From Proteobacteria bacterium ST_bin14 (GTDB lineage: Bacteria > Pseudomonadota > Alphaproteobacteria > Sphingomonadales > Sphingomonadaceae): 64,000 nucleotides of DNA. Where the stretch lies: assembly GCA_002083655.1 (NCBI GenBank), contig MSXR01000018.1, forward strand, positions 775-64,774. Direction: 5' to 3'. Under the pieces are notes generated by a model. The model saw nothing but the letters and a program-made list of their open reading frames with translations. It did no database searches and was not told the DNA's origin. Position 1 is the stretch's first letter; every line of letters begins with the position of its first letter. The translations under genes were made by a program, and so were the position numbers. Below, one piece after another: positions 26,548 through 33,687 of this stretch.

Positions 26548-26763
26548 GCCGTTTGTAATCGCATGGCAGCACTCTCAAGCCCCTCCCCTTTAGGGGAGGG
26601 GTTGGGGTGGGGGCTCTCCCAAGGCGCGTTGGTCTCGGTGAGACTGATAGCCCCCACCCCCGGCCCAGTGTCGGGTCGGTCAAGCCCCCGGCTTGACCTG
26701 AACCGCGCGGGGCGCGGTTCACCCGACACTCCTAAAGGGGAGGGGTGAGTTGGTTTGATCGCA
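26548..26763 (+). repeat. 216-bp structured repeat, copy 2
   Basis: The element contains four layers of pairing. There is a 9-bp hairpin CCCCTCCCC/GGGGAGGGG (26580-26601), then a 12-bp stem GGGGTGGGGGCT/AGCCCCCACCCC (26604-26615 with 26649-26660). A 10-bp stem AGTGTCGGGT/ACCCGACACT (26667-26676 with 26721-26730) encloses two perfect 9-bp hairpins, giving a three-way junction. Finally, CCCCTCCCCTTTAGG at 26580-26594 is perfectly complementary to 26731-26745, like terminal inverted repeats. The rest of the gap up to 26866 holds no gene that I can see. Confidence 0.9.
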
Positions 26764-26866
26764 GGCATCTTTAGAGTGCGACAGCATCAGCTCAACCCTT
26801 TCATCCCGAGCGAAGGGCTCGGCACGAACACTTCGGCGTTATCGATCACCCTAACCTCATCCCGCT

Positions 26867-27223
26867 CTAGCGTCGCCCGCCCCCGGCAAGCGATTGCAGC
26901 GCGGGGCGGATCACCAGAAAGCGGCGGTATAGCCATTCTAGCGCCGTCAGCACCCACGCGTTGCGGGCGATCAGGCCAATCGGCCGAAGCAACGGGATGG
27001 CGCGCCACATCGCGGCAAAGGCCGCAGCGCCCGACAGCATCACGCCGTTTTCGCGCGCATGAAACCGGGCGAGCAACGCATCCCGGTCAATCGGGCACAC
27101 CGATTGCGCATCGGCCACATCGACAAAGGTGATTGCCTTTGCCCGGTCCAGCCGCCGCATCAGCGCAATTTCGCGCTGGCATAGCGGGCATCCGCCATCA
27201 AACCAGATCGTCAGTTTTTCCAC
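26867..27223 (-). CDS. DCC-family (DUF393) thiol-disulfide oxidoreductase-like protein
   Basis: This protein of about 118 residues opens EKLTIWFDGGCPLCQREI. The DxxCxxC arrangement after a short beta strand defines the DCC (DUF393) family, which is thioredoxin-related and of uncertain role. A second hydrophobic half follows (AMWRAIPLLRPIGLIARN, ALEWLYRRFLVIRP), as is usual. I chose GTG at 27223 because the family motif normally lies within the first ten residues; an ATG at 27259 would add 12 residues. It is downstream of a secreted serine hydrolase on the same strand (63-bp gap). Confidence 0.82.
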   Translation of the reverse strand: MEKLTIWFDGGCPLCQREIALMRRLDRAKAITFVDVADAQSVCPIDRDALLARFHARENGVMLSGAAAFAAMWRAIPLLRPIGLIARNAWVLTALEWLYRRFLVIRPALQSLAGGGRR

Positions 27224-27286
27224 GCGTCGAATTATGCAGCACGGGGCAAGCGCCGTCACGCTGGCCTTAAGCCGGTGTCGCGGGCG

Positions 27287-28357
27287 TTACCGTGACAGCG
27301 ATGCCGCCACGTCGCCCATCCTGTCGATCACCGGGCGACGCTTGCCATCCTGCGTTTTACCCAGCCGGACCAGCACATAGCGGTGCGGCTTGCCGTCTGC
27401 CCCCTGGCCATCAAACGCCATCACATATTGCCCAAGATGGCCGTTCATCGACACCAAAGAGGGCACACCCTTTTCGGGGAAAAGCGACGGACTGCCATCG
27501 GGCGCGCCGGGGCGGTTGAGCCATAACTGCCCGCCATATTCAGGATCGGTGGGGGAGGATGTTTTCATGAATGCCAGCCATTCCGGCGCAATCACCTGCG
27601 TCCCGTCAGGCGCCTTGCCCTCATGCAGCAACCCGCCGAGCCGCCCGAAATCATCAAGGGACATATGGATCAGCGACCCGCCAATCTGCGTGCCAGCCCC
27701 GTCAAATTCGGGAAAGGCGGTGGTGATGCCAACCGGGGTAAACAACCGGGCATATTCGAAATCGCGATAGGTTTGTGCCCGAACGCGCGGATCGCGGCTT
27801 TGCGTCAGCGCGCGGGTGATGATTTCGGACAGGATGATCGTGGTGAGCGAGCTATATTCAAACTTCTCGCCGGGCTTTGCCTCCAGCGGCTGGGCGATGG
27901 CGCGCGCCGCCATGTCTTGCGTACCGTTTACGAACAGCACCTGGTTGGTGTCCGATTTCTCCACCGGCTGACCTTCTTCGGTATGTTCCAGCCCGGATGC
28001 CATGTTGAGCAATTGCCGCAGCGTGATCGCCCCGCGCGGATCGCCCGGTTTGCGCCACTCGGCAATTGGGGCGGGCGCATCGAGCTGCAATTTGCCGTCA
28101 GCGACCAGTTCACCCACCAGCATCGCGGTGATTGATTTGGCCATCGACCAGCTGATGAAGCGATTGGCATCAGAATAGCCCGCACCATAATGTTTCGCGA
28201 TGACGCGGCCATCCTCGATCAGAATGGCGGCCCGCGCCTCTGCCTGGTCGGCGGCGAACAGCGGCTTCAGCGGCCCGGCATCATCGGCTGGCGCCACCCC
28301 GCTGCTGGTGAGCATCAGGCCGGCTGCCCCGGCCATAACTAGGCTTTTTATTTTCAT
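27287..28357 (-). CDS. Secreted beta-lactamase-fold serine hydrolase
   Basis: This 356-residue protein has a signal peptide (MKIKSLVMAGAAGLMLTSSGVAPA) and a serine beta-lactamase/penicillin-binding fold. The nucleophile motif is SMAK in FISWSMAKSIT, followed by YSS in FEYSSLTT and a third motif SMNGHLGQYV, in which HLG replaces KTG. This set is common in class C-like esterases and 6-aminohexanoate-dimer hydrolases. It shares only the fold with the hydrolase at 3797. It diverges from the small anchored protein at 28382 with 24 bp between starts. The substrate is unknown. Confidence 0.87.
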   Translation of the reverse strand: MKIKSLVMAGAAGLMLTSSGVAPADDAGPLKPLFAADQAEARAAILIEDGRVIAKHYGAGYSDANRFISWSMAKSITAMLVGELVADGKLQLDAPAPIAEWRKPGDPRGAITLRQLLNMASGLEHTEEGQPVEKSDTNQVLFVNGTQDMAARAIAQPLEAKPGEKFEYSSLTTIILSEIITRALTQSRDPRVRAQTYRDFEYARLFTPVGITTAFPEFDGAGTQIGGSLIHMSLDDFGRLGGLLHEGKAPDGTQVIAPEWLAFMKTSSPTDPEYGGQLWLNRPGAPDGSPSLFPEKGVPSLVSMNGHLGQYVMAFDGQGADGKPHRYVLVRLGKTQDGKRRPVIDRMGDVAASLSR

Positions 28358-28381
28358 GAACGCAGTCTACGCTTGGGCGAC

Positions 28382-28708
28382 ATGAACGCAAGACGCCTCA
28401 TCCTTCCTGTCGGTTTGATCGTGATTGCTGCGCTGGCGCTGGCCGCGTGGCTGTATGTCCGGTCGTTGACCCCGCAGCTTCAGCTTGGCGTGGGCTATGG
28501 TGCGCGGGTGGCGTGCGCCTGCCGCTATATCGGCAATCGGCCGCTGGGCAGTTGCTACAAGGATTTTGAACCGGGGATGGAGCCCATCAAGCTCAGCGAT
28601 GATCCCGCGACCAAAACGGTAACGGCATCAGTGCCGCTGATCGCCAGCCGGTCGGTGCGGTTTGATCCGCTGCTCGGTTGCCAGCCGACGCCATTGGCCA
28701 AGCCTTAA
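28382..28708 (+). CDS. Small membrane-anchored Cys-containing protein, unknown
   Basis: This 108-residue protein has one N-terminal hydrophobic anchor (LILPVGLIVIAALALAAWLY), probably followed by a periplasmic part with four cysteines: CAC and C in ACACRYIGNRPLGSCY, and C in LLGCQPT. I do not recognise the family. Its neighbour on the other strand, 24 bp away, is a secreted serine hydrolase, so they may share a promoter region and an envelope role. Its TAA stop is the first of seven repeated in-frame stops in a 15-bp tandem array. An alternative TTG start lies nine bases upstream. Confidence 0.6.
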   Translation: MNARRLILPVGLIVIAALALAAWLYVRSLTPQLQLGVGYGARVACACRYIGNRPLGSCYKDFEPGMEPIKLSDDPATKTVTASVPLIASRSVRFDPLLGCQPTPLAKP

Positions 28709-28807
28709 GCCGCCGCTCCTTAAGCCGCTGCCCCTTAAGCCGCTGCCCCTTAAGCCGCTGCCCCTTAAGCCGCTGCCCCTTAAGCCGCTGCCCCTTAAGC
28801 CGCTGCC
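28705..28807. repeat. 15-bp tandem repeat, seven units, spanning two convergent stop codons
   Basis: The unit TTAAGCCGCTGCCCC starts at 28705, 28720, 28735, 28750, 28765, 28780 and 28795; the first unit differs slightly and the last is incomplete. Each unit contains TTAA, so it offers a TAA stop to the plus-strand gene ending at 28708 and a TAA stop to mnmA ending at 28795. Because the period is a multiple of three, copy-number change cannot shift either reading frame. Confidence 0.95.
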
Positions 28808-29901
28808 ATCGCCCGTTCGGTCTCGGCAATCCAGCCGCCGCCCAATACCCGTTCGCCTGCATAGAGCACCGCTGCCTGGCCGGGGGCGACGCCGTATTCG
28901 GGGGCGTCAAACACGAGCTGATCACCCTCAAACCGGGCAGGCACGGGCTTGGCGAGTGACCTTACCTTTGCGGTAATCGGGCCGGCATGGTCTCCGCCGA
29001 TCCAGTTAATGCCCGTCAGCCGCGCCGCGCCCACGGCCAGCGCGCGCTTTGGGCCAACAATCACGCGGCGATCAGCGGGTTCGAGGCGGATAACGTATAA
29101 AGGCTCTGGCGTGCCCCCGATTTCCAGCCCTTTGCGCTGGCCGACGGTGAAGTGGATCAGCCCGCGGTGCTGCCCCAATACCCGACCGGTTTCATCAACA
29201 ATGTCACCGCTGGTGTCGGCCTGTGGCCGTAACTTCTTGACAAGGGCGGCGTAATTGCCGTCGGGCACGAAGCAGATATCCTGACTGTCAGGCTTTGCCG
29301 CCACCCCAAGCCCGATCTCGGCTGCAATCTCGCGCACGCGCGGCTTGGCCATGCCCCCCAAAGGGAAGCGCAGATAATCAAGCTGGGCATTGGTGGTCGC
29401 GAACAGGAAATAGCTCTGGTCGCGCGCAGGATCGATTGCGCGGTGCAGTTCGGGGCCGTTTTTTCCGTCAAATCGGCGCACATAATGGCCCGTAGCGAGG
29501 CAATCTGCCCCCAAATCACGCGCTAATTTGAACAAATCGGTGAATTTTGGCCCCATATTGCACTTAATGCACGGAATTGGCGTGCGTCCGGCGAGATATT
29601 CATCGGCGAAATCGTCAATCACCTGGTCGCGAAAGCTGCTTTCGTGATCGAACACATAATGGGCAATGCCCAGCCGGTCGCACACTGCCCTTGCATCGCG
29701 GATGTCGCGCCCCGCACAGCAACTGCCCGCGCGCCCCACTGCTTCCCCGTGATCATAAAGCTGCAGCGTCACGCCGATCACCTCGGCGCCGGTTCGCACG
29801 GCGAGTGCGGCGACCACCGAACTGTCCACACCGCCCGACATCGCCACCACGATTCGCTGCGCCTTTGGGTCTGCCCCCAGCTGAAACTCACCTTCCGTCA
29901 T
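28795..29901 (-). CDS. mnmA: tRNA-specific 2-thiouridylase MnmA
   Basis: MnmA adds sulfur to the wobble uridine of Lys, Glu and Gln tRNAs. The 368-residue protein has the PP-loop VVAMSGGVDSSVVA near the start. The two catalytic cysteines lie in TPIPCIKCNMGPKF and SQDICFVPDGNY. The ATP/tRNA region YVRRFDGKNG and the FTVGQRKGLEIGG segment are also present. I chose ATG 29901 (MTEGEFQLGADPK), which gives the family length; a start 75 bases upstream adds a non-homologous leader. Its end falls inside a 15-bp tandem array. It is monocistronic as far as I can see. Confidence 0.95.
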   Translation of the reverse strand: MTEGEFQLGADPKAQRIVVAMSGGVDSSVVAALAVRTGAEVIGVTLQLYDHGEAVGRAGSCCAGRDIRDARAVCDRLGIAHYVFDHESSFRDQVIDDFADEYLAGRTPIPCIKCNMGPKFTDLFKLARDLGADCLATGHYVRRFDGKNGPELHRAIDPARDQSYFLFATTNAQLDYLRFPLGGMAKPRVREIAAEIGLGVAAKPDSQDICFVPDGNYAALVKKLRPQADTSGDIVDETGRVLGQHRGLIHFTVGQRKGLEIGGTPEPLYVIRLEPADRRVIVGPKRALAVGAARLTGINWIGGDHAGPITAKVRSLAKPVPARFEGDQLVFDAPEYGVAPGQAAVLYAGERVLGGGWIAETERAMAAA

Positions 29902-30047
29902 GCGCGCCAGATAGGGGCTCTGCGCTGCCGATGCAAAAAAACAGCAATCGGGCCAAAAGTTTCGCAAAGTTTTCAACGGGCTTTACCGGACCTTCAGACC
30001 CGCTCGCTACACCCACCTGACCAACTAGCCCATTTTGTGAAAGTAGC

Positions 30048-30278
30048 GTGGTGGATTTAAGTTTTTCGCGGTTTGAACATGATAGCAGCGTTACCGCCCT
30101 TCCGCCTGATTTGGCGGTGCTGATGGTGGGGATTGCTGCACGACAGGCAACCAGCCTAACCGCCCTGATCGAATCGCGCAGCGCAATGCCGCTGTCCACG
30201 CCTGTGCTGCTGCACCCAACGCATGGTGCGTTCAACCGGGCGATGGCGGCGACGATCCGCCGTTGGTGCAAAGAATAA
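30048..30278 (+). CDS. Hypothetical 76-residue protein
   Basis: This open frame runs from a GTG at 30048 to a TAA at 30278 in the gap between mnmA and sciP. It would encode a mostly helical protein (DLAVLMVGIAARQATSLTALIES, in parts) ending RRWCKE, with no signal or membrane segment and no family I recognise. The other strand is also open here, so the evidence for coding is weak. It ends 96 bp before sciP and reads in the same direction, which would allow co-transcription. Confidence 0.35.
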   Translation: MVDLSFSRFEHDSSVTALPPDLAVLMVGIAARQATSLTALIESRSAMPLSTPVLLHPTHGAFNRAMAATIRRWCKE

Positions 30279-30374
30279 ACGCGCTGTTTACCGCGCCGTT
30301 TCAGTCGCTGTTCAAGTCCGGCTGATAATGGTCGTTATTGGAATTGAGGGGCCCCCGCCCCAATCGAGGTACGC

Positions 30375-30674
30375 ATGATCGAGAATCAGAAGATTCGACC
30401 AGCAAAGGTAATCGGGCCACTCGGCGAGCCGTTAACGCTCGATTCGCTGCCGCCGCCGGGAACCACGCGCTGGGTTGTCCGCCGCAAGGCTGAAGTCGTC
30501 GCCGCCGTAAATGGCGGGCTGTTGACGGTGGATGAAGTGTGCCAGCGATACAGCCTGACGATGGAAGAATTTGCCGGCTGGCAACGCGCGATTGATCGAT
30601 CAGGCATGCCGGGCCTGCGCGTCACGCGAATCCAGCATTACCGCTCGCTATACGAACGCCAGCAGAAATATTGA
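30375..30674 (+). CDS. sciP: SciP-like (DUF1153) inhibitor of CtrA
   Basis: The 99-residue product closely follows the Caulobacter SciP pattern: PAKVIGPLGEPLTLDSLPPP, then TRWVVRRKAEVVAAVNGGLL, VDEVCQRYSLTMEEF and WQRAIDRSGMPGLRVTR. SciP is a small helix-turn-helix protein that binds the master cell-cycle regulator CtrA and blocks transcription from CtrA-activated promoters. This is strong evidence that the organism is an alphaproteobacterium with a CtrA system. It stands alone, with a GlsB-like gene 72 bp downstream. Confidence 0.93.
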   Translation: MIENQKIRPAKVIGPLGEPLTLDSLPPPGTTRWVVRRKAEVVAAVNGGLLTVDEVCQRYSLTMEEFAGWQRAIDRSGMPGLRVTRIQHYRSLYERQQKY

Positions 30675-30745
30675 TCGGGAACAAACCACCGGGATAACGC
30701 GTCTTTCCTCCATACATCCGCTGATCGGGTGCAAAGGAGGGTAAT

Positions 30746-31000
30746 ATGGTCGGTCTTATCGTTTGGCTCGTGGTTGGCGGCGTTGTGGGCTGGCTTGCCA
30801 GCATGGTGATGCGCACCGATGGGCAGCAGGGCATGCTGCTCAACATCATTGTCGGGATTATCGGTTCGGTAATTGCGTCGTTTCTGTTCGGCGGCGGCAT
30901 CAACCAGGTGATCACCGTCACCACATTTGTTTATTCCCTGATCGGCGCGATCATTTTGCTCGCACTGGTCAATTTGGTTCGTCGCGGTTCGGTCCGCTAA
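30746..31000 (+). CDS. GlsB/YeaQ/YmgE-family small membrane protein
   Basis: This 84-residue protein is almost entirely hydrophobic, with three membrane helices and the family pattern GLIVWLVVGGVVGWLASMVM, NIIVGIIGSVIASFLFG and ALVNLVRR. The family was named transglycosylase-associated and is often induced by stress; its function is not settled. AAAGGAGG lies upstream of the ATG as an unusually strong ribosome site. A strong intrinsic terminator follows within 40 bp. A second, divergent member of the family lies at 31975-32241, on the other side of the SIMPL gene. Confidence 0.9.
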   Translation: MVGLIVWLVVGGVVGWLASMVMRTDGQQGMLLNIIVGIIGSVIASFLFGGGINQVITVTTFVYSLIGAIILLALVNLVRRGSVR

Positions 31001-31035
31001 ATCGGATCGTTCGCCCTTCCCCAAACTCCCTATTT

Positions 31036-31071
31036 GGGCCGCCCGGATGCACGCCGGGCGGCCCTTTTTTT
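31036..31071 (+). terminator. Strong intrinsic terminator
   Basis: GGGCCGCCCGG (31036-31046) pairs perfectly with CCGGGCGGCCC (31054-31064) around a seven-base loop and is followed by seven T residues (31065-31071). It ends the GlsB-like transcript. The SIMPL gene on the other strand stops at 31073, immediately beside it. Confidence 0.93.
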
Positions 31072-31072
31072 G

Positions 31073-31807
31073 CTATTTGAGCAGGAAGCGGACGGAGATC
31101 GTCGCGGTGATGCGGGTTTCGCCGGGCACGATCGCCGTTGATGCCGCGGAATCCTTGGCACGGGCGAACAACATGGGTTCGGGCGCGCCGGATTGATCGG
31201 CCCCCTCGCTGATCGACACGATTCGGCTAACCGTAAGCCCGGCGGCGCGGGCATAGAGAATTGCCCGGTTGCGCGCGCGCTTGACCGCATCGATGCGGGC
31301 TTCGTCGAGCGCTGCATCAGGCGCTGCCAGCGACAGCGTTGGCCCCTCTATCTGATTCGCGCCTTGGGCGACCAGCACGTCGAGCACCGCGCCGCTGGCA
31401 TTCACATCGCGAAACCGGATCGAGACCATATTGGTCGCCTGATACCCCGTGATTGCGGGCGGTTGATTTTCCGCATAGCGATATTGCGGGCTGAGCGTGG
31501 CCGACGTCGTCATGATGTCGCGCGGGGCAATCCCGGCCCGTTTCAATGCGGCAAGCACGCCCGCCATACGCCGGGCATTTTCGGCCAGCGCCGCGGCCGC
31601 AGTCGATGCCTGGGTGACGACGCCGCTGCGGATCGTGGCCAGATCGGGCACGCGGGTTGATTCGCCCGTCGCGACCACATCCAATATGGTGCCATCTGCC
31701 AGAGCAGCGGTTGGAGCTGGGGCCGATAGCGGCACCGGCGCCTGCTGGGCCGCCAGCGGCGCCAGTGGCACAGTCGCGGCGATCGCTGCCAGAATCACAA
31801 GACGCAT
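31073..31807 (-). CDS. Periplasmic SIMPL-domain (DUF541) protein
   Basis: This protein of about 244 residues has a signal peptide (MRLVILAAIAATVPLAPLAA) followed by a SIMPL/DUF541 domain. Family hallmarks are VVATGESTRVPDLATIRSGV at the start of the domain, ISTT-like MTTSATLSPQYRY in the middle and the C-terminal ITATISVRFLLK. Homologues include BP26/OMP28 of Brucella and YggE, which form ring-shaped periplasmic oligomers and protect against oxidative stress. Three ATGs are stacked; I chose the third (31807) because GGGAG then lies at a proper distance. It converges on the terminator of the GlsB-like gene. Confidence 0.9.
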   Translation of the reverse strand: MRLVILAAIAATVPLAPLAAQQAPVPLSAPAPTAALADGTILDVVATGESTRVPDLATIRSGVVTQASTAAAALAENARRMAGVLAALKRAGIAPRDIMTTSATLSPQYRYAENQPPAITGYQATNMVSIRFRDVNASGAVLDVLVAQGANQIEGPTLSLAAPDAALDEARIDAVKRARNRAILYARAAGLTVSRIVSISEGADQSGAPEPMLFARAKDSAASTAIVPGETRITATISVRFLLK

Positions 31808-31892
31808 CATCATTCTCCCATCAGCAACCGAATCGATTGCGTATGTGATGTCTATGACAAGCGCGCCGAAACGCTGGCTGAACGAAAACGCC

Positions 31893-31957
31893 AGTGCCGA
31901 CTATCAGGGCCGACTATCAGTGCCGGCTAGCGGCGCCGACTAGCAGTACCGACTAAC
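31893..31957. repeat. 13-bp imperfect tandem repeat, five units
   Basis: Five units of the form AGTGCCGACTATC start at 31893, 31906, 31919, 31932 and 31945, each differing at one to four positions; a partial sixth begins at 31958. The array lies in the 167-bp gap between the GlsB-like stop (31975) and the SIMPL start (31807), so it may overlap the SIMPL promoter. Confidence 0.85.
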
Positions 31958-31974
31958 AGTGATCCCGAATGAGG

Positions 31975-32241
31975 TCAGCGCGCGCGCTTGGTAACAACGA
32001 TTCGGTACAAAACCAGCAGCACGATCGCCCCACCGGTCGCCGCAGCATAGCTTTGCCACCCAGTGGTGATCTGCCAACCCATTGATTGCGAAACAAAACC
32101 TGCCAGCAGCGCGCCGGCGATGCCAATCAGAATGGTGACGATGAAGCCGCCGGGATCCTTGCCGGGGAGAATGATCTTGCCGAGTACGCCGGCCACCAAG
32201 CCGATGAGAATCCACCCAAAAAAGCTGTTTTGTAAAAGCAT
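31975..32241 (-). CDS. Second GlsB/YeaQ/YmgE-family small membrane protein
   Basis: This 88-residue protein has three hydrophobic helices (SFFGWILIGLVAGVLGKIIL, FIVTILIGIAGALLAGFV and ATGGAIVLLVLYRIV). It has the family-typical GKDPGGF loop, which is closer to the classical YeaQ pattern than that of the paralogue at 30746. GGAGAAG lies five bases before the ATG at 32241. It is on the same strand as the SIMPL gene, 167 bp upstream of it. Its promoter region faces that of the RND pump. Function is unknown; stress association is known for the family. Confidence 0.88.
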   Translation of the reverse strand: MLLQNSFFGWILIGLVAGVLGKIILPGKDPGGFIVTILIGIAGALLAGFVSQSMGWQITTGWQSYAAATGGAIVLLVLYRIVVTKRAR

Positions 32242-32421
32242 CGCACTTCTCCCCCACCACATCACGTTGCAGCCTAATGGTAAATCGCCTGCGTCGGGAC
32301 GTGTTGCAACCTATTCTTGGCAGAATCGCACATTTAATGGTCGGGTCCGGGTCGTGCCACGGCTTGCGGACGCACCGGAAAAACGCCAAAGGCCAGCGAT
32401 AAAACACCCGCTTGAGATCGG

Positions 32422-32444
32422 TGCTGTATTCAGCTAATACAGCA
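32422..32444. promoter_or_regulatory. Palindromic operator upstream of the RND efflux genes
   Basis: TGCTGTATT (32422-32430) and AATACAGCA (32436-32444) form a perfect inverted repeat of nine bases per arm with a five-base centre. It is 46 bp upstream of the adaptor gene start, where a TetR- or MarR-type repressor site for an efflux operon would be expected. No regulator gene is adjacent. The 248-bp gap 32242-32489 contains no other feature I can name. Confidence 0.6.
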
Positions 32445-32489
32445 ACTCGAAACGAAGCGGCATCAAGCCGATACACGAGAGCGAACCAA

Positions 32490-33683
32490 ATGAATTACGA
32501 ACCCGGTACGATTGGTAATGATGGTCGGCTGGCCTATTCGGGTGACCGTAGCGGCGCCGGGCCGCGGCGGCTGTGGATCATTGTGCTTGTCGTGGTCGCC
32601 GTCGTGATCGGGCTGATCTATTTCATGTCTTCAGGCAGCGCTGATAAAAAGGCGGCTGAGGCAGCAGCGGCTTCACCAAAAAATGCGCAGGTACCCACGG
32701 TAACCGTGGAAATTCCTGGTCGCCAGCAAGTGACCCGGTTTGTTTCGGCAACCGGCACGATCGCGGCGAAAATCGACATGCCGGTCGGCGTTGCGGGTGA
32801 AGGTGGCCTGGTAACCAACGTACTGGTTCAGCCGGGCCAATGGGTTCGCGCTGGGCAGGTGCTGGCCACGATTGACCGTTCCGTCCAGTTGCAGACCGGC
32901 GCTTCGCTTGCGGCGCAGATTAACGTCTCGCGTTCCGACGCGCGGCTCGCCCAGGCCGAACTTGATCGGGCTGCCGCCCTTGTGGCGCGCGGGTTTATCT
33001 CAAAAGCCGATCTTGATCGGCGCACCGCAACCCGTGATGCCGCCAATGCGCGCGTCACCGTGGCACAGGCACAATTGGCGGAAGCCAATGCGCGCACGGG
33101 CCGGCTGAACATCCGTGCGCCCGCCGCCGGGCTGGTGCTGACCCGCAATGTGGAGCCGGGTCAGATCGTCAGTGCCGGATCGGGCACGCTGTTCCGGCTG
33201 GCCAAGGGTGGCGAGCTGGAGCTGCGCGCCGCGCTGAGTGATGCGGATATGAGCGCCGTCAGCGTTGGTGTGTCGGCGCAGGTAACCCCCGTTGGCAGCG
33301 ACCGCAGCTTTGCCGGGCGCATCTGGCAGGTATCCCCCGTCATCGATCCGCAAACGCGCCAGGGCATCGCGAAAATCGCGCTTGGCTATAATGCGGCGCT
33401 GCGCCCGGGCGGCTTTGCCGCGGCAAACATCGCCAGCGGCACCAGCCAGGTGCCCTTGCTGCCCCAGTCCGCAGTGCAGAGCGACGCGAAGGGCAACTAT
33501 GTTTATGTCATCAACACCAACAATGAAGTGGTGCGGCAGGCGATCAAGGTCGGTCAGGTTTCCGATGCTGGCGTGGCCATTTCTGAAGGGCTTGCCGGCA
33601 CAGAACGCGTGGTCGTTTCCGCTGGCGCGTTCCTGAATCCGGGGCAGAAGGTGGCGCCGGTCACCCAGAAGAAGCAGGGCTGA
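32490..33683 (+). CDS. RND efflux periplasmic adaptor (membrane fusion protein)
   Basis: This 397-residue protein bridges an inner-membrane RND pump and an outer-membrane channel. It has one N-terminal membrane anchor (LWIIVLVVVAVVIGLIYFM), split lipoyl-like halves (GVAGEGGLVTNVLVQPGQWV and RAPAAGLVLTRNVEPGQIV), a coiled-coil hairpin of about 70 residues between them and a beta-barrel domain (ELRAALSDADMSAVSVG). The ATG at 32490 was chosen because the longer frame crosses the operator. The permease gene starts four bases after its stop. No outer-membrane factor gene is present, so a shared TolC-like channel is likely. Confidence 0.92.
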   Translation: MNYEPGTIGNDGRLAYSGDRSGAGPRRLWIIVLVVVAVVIGLIYFMSSGSADKKAAEAAAASPKNAQVPTVTVEIPGRQQVTRFVSATGTIAAKIDMPVGVAGEGGLVTNVLVQPGQWVRAGQVLATIDRSVQLQTGASLAAQINVSRSDARLAQAELDRAAALVARGFISKADLDRRTATRDAANARVTVAQAQLAEANARTGRLNIRAPAAGLVLTRNVEPGQIVSAGSGTLFRLAKGGELELRAALSDADMSAVSVGVSAQVTPVGSDRSFAGRIWQVSPVIDPQTRQGIAKIALGYNAALRPGGFAAANIASGTSQVPLLPQSAVQSDAKGNYVYVINTNNEVVRQAIKVGQVSDAGVAISEGLAGTERVVVSAGAFLNPGQKVAPVTQKKQG

Positions 33684-33687
33684 TCAC

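Noticed and set aside
28593..28931. Minus-strand frame with repeated LKGQR pentapeptides
   Set aside because: It is only the 15-bp tandem array read in an unused frame; it overlaps mnmA and the small anchored protein gene and has no start signals or homology.
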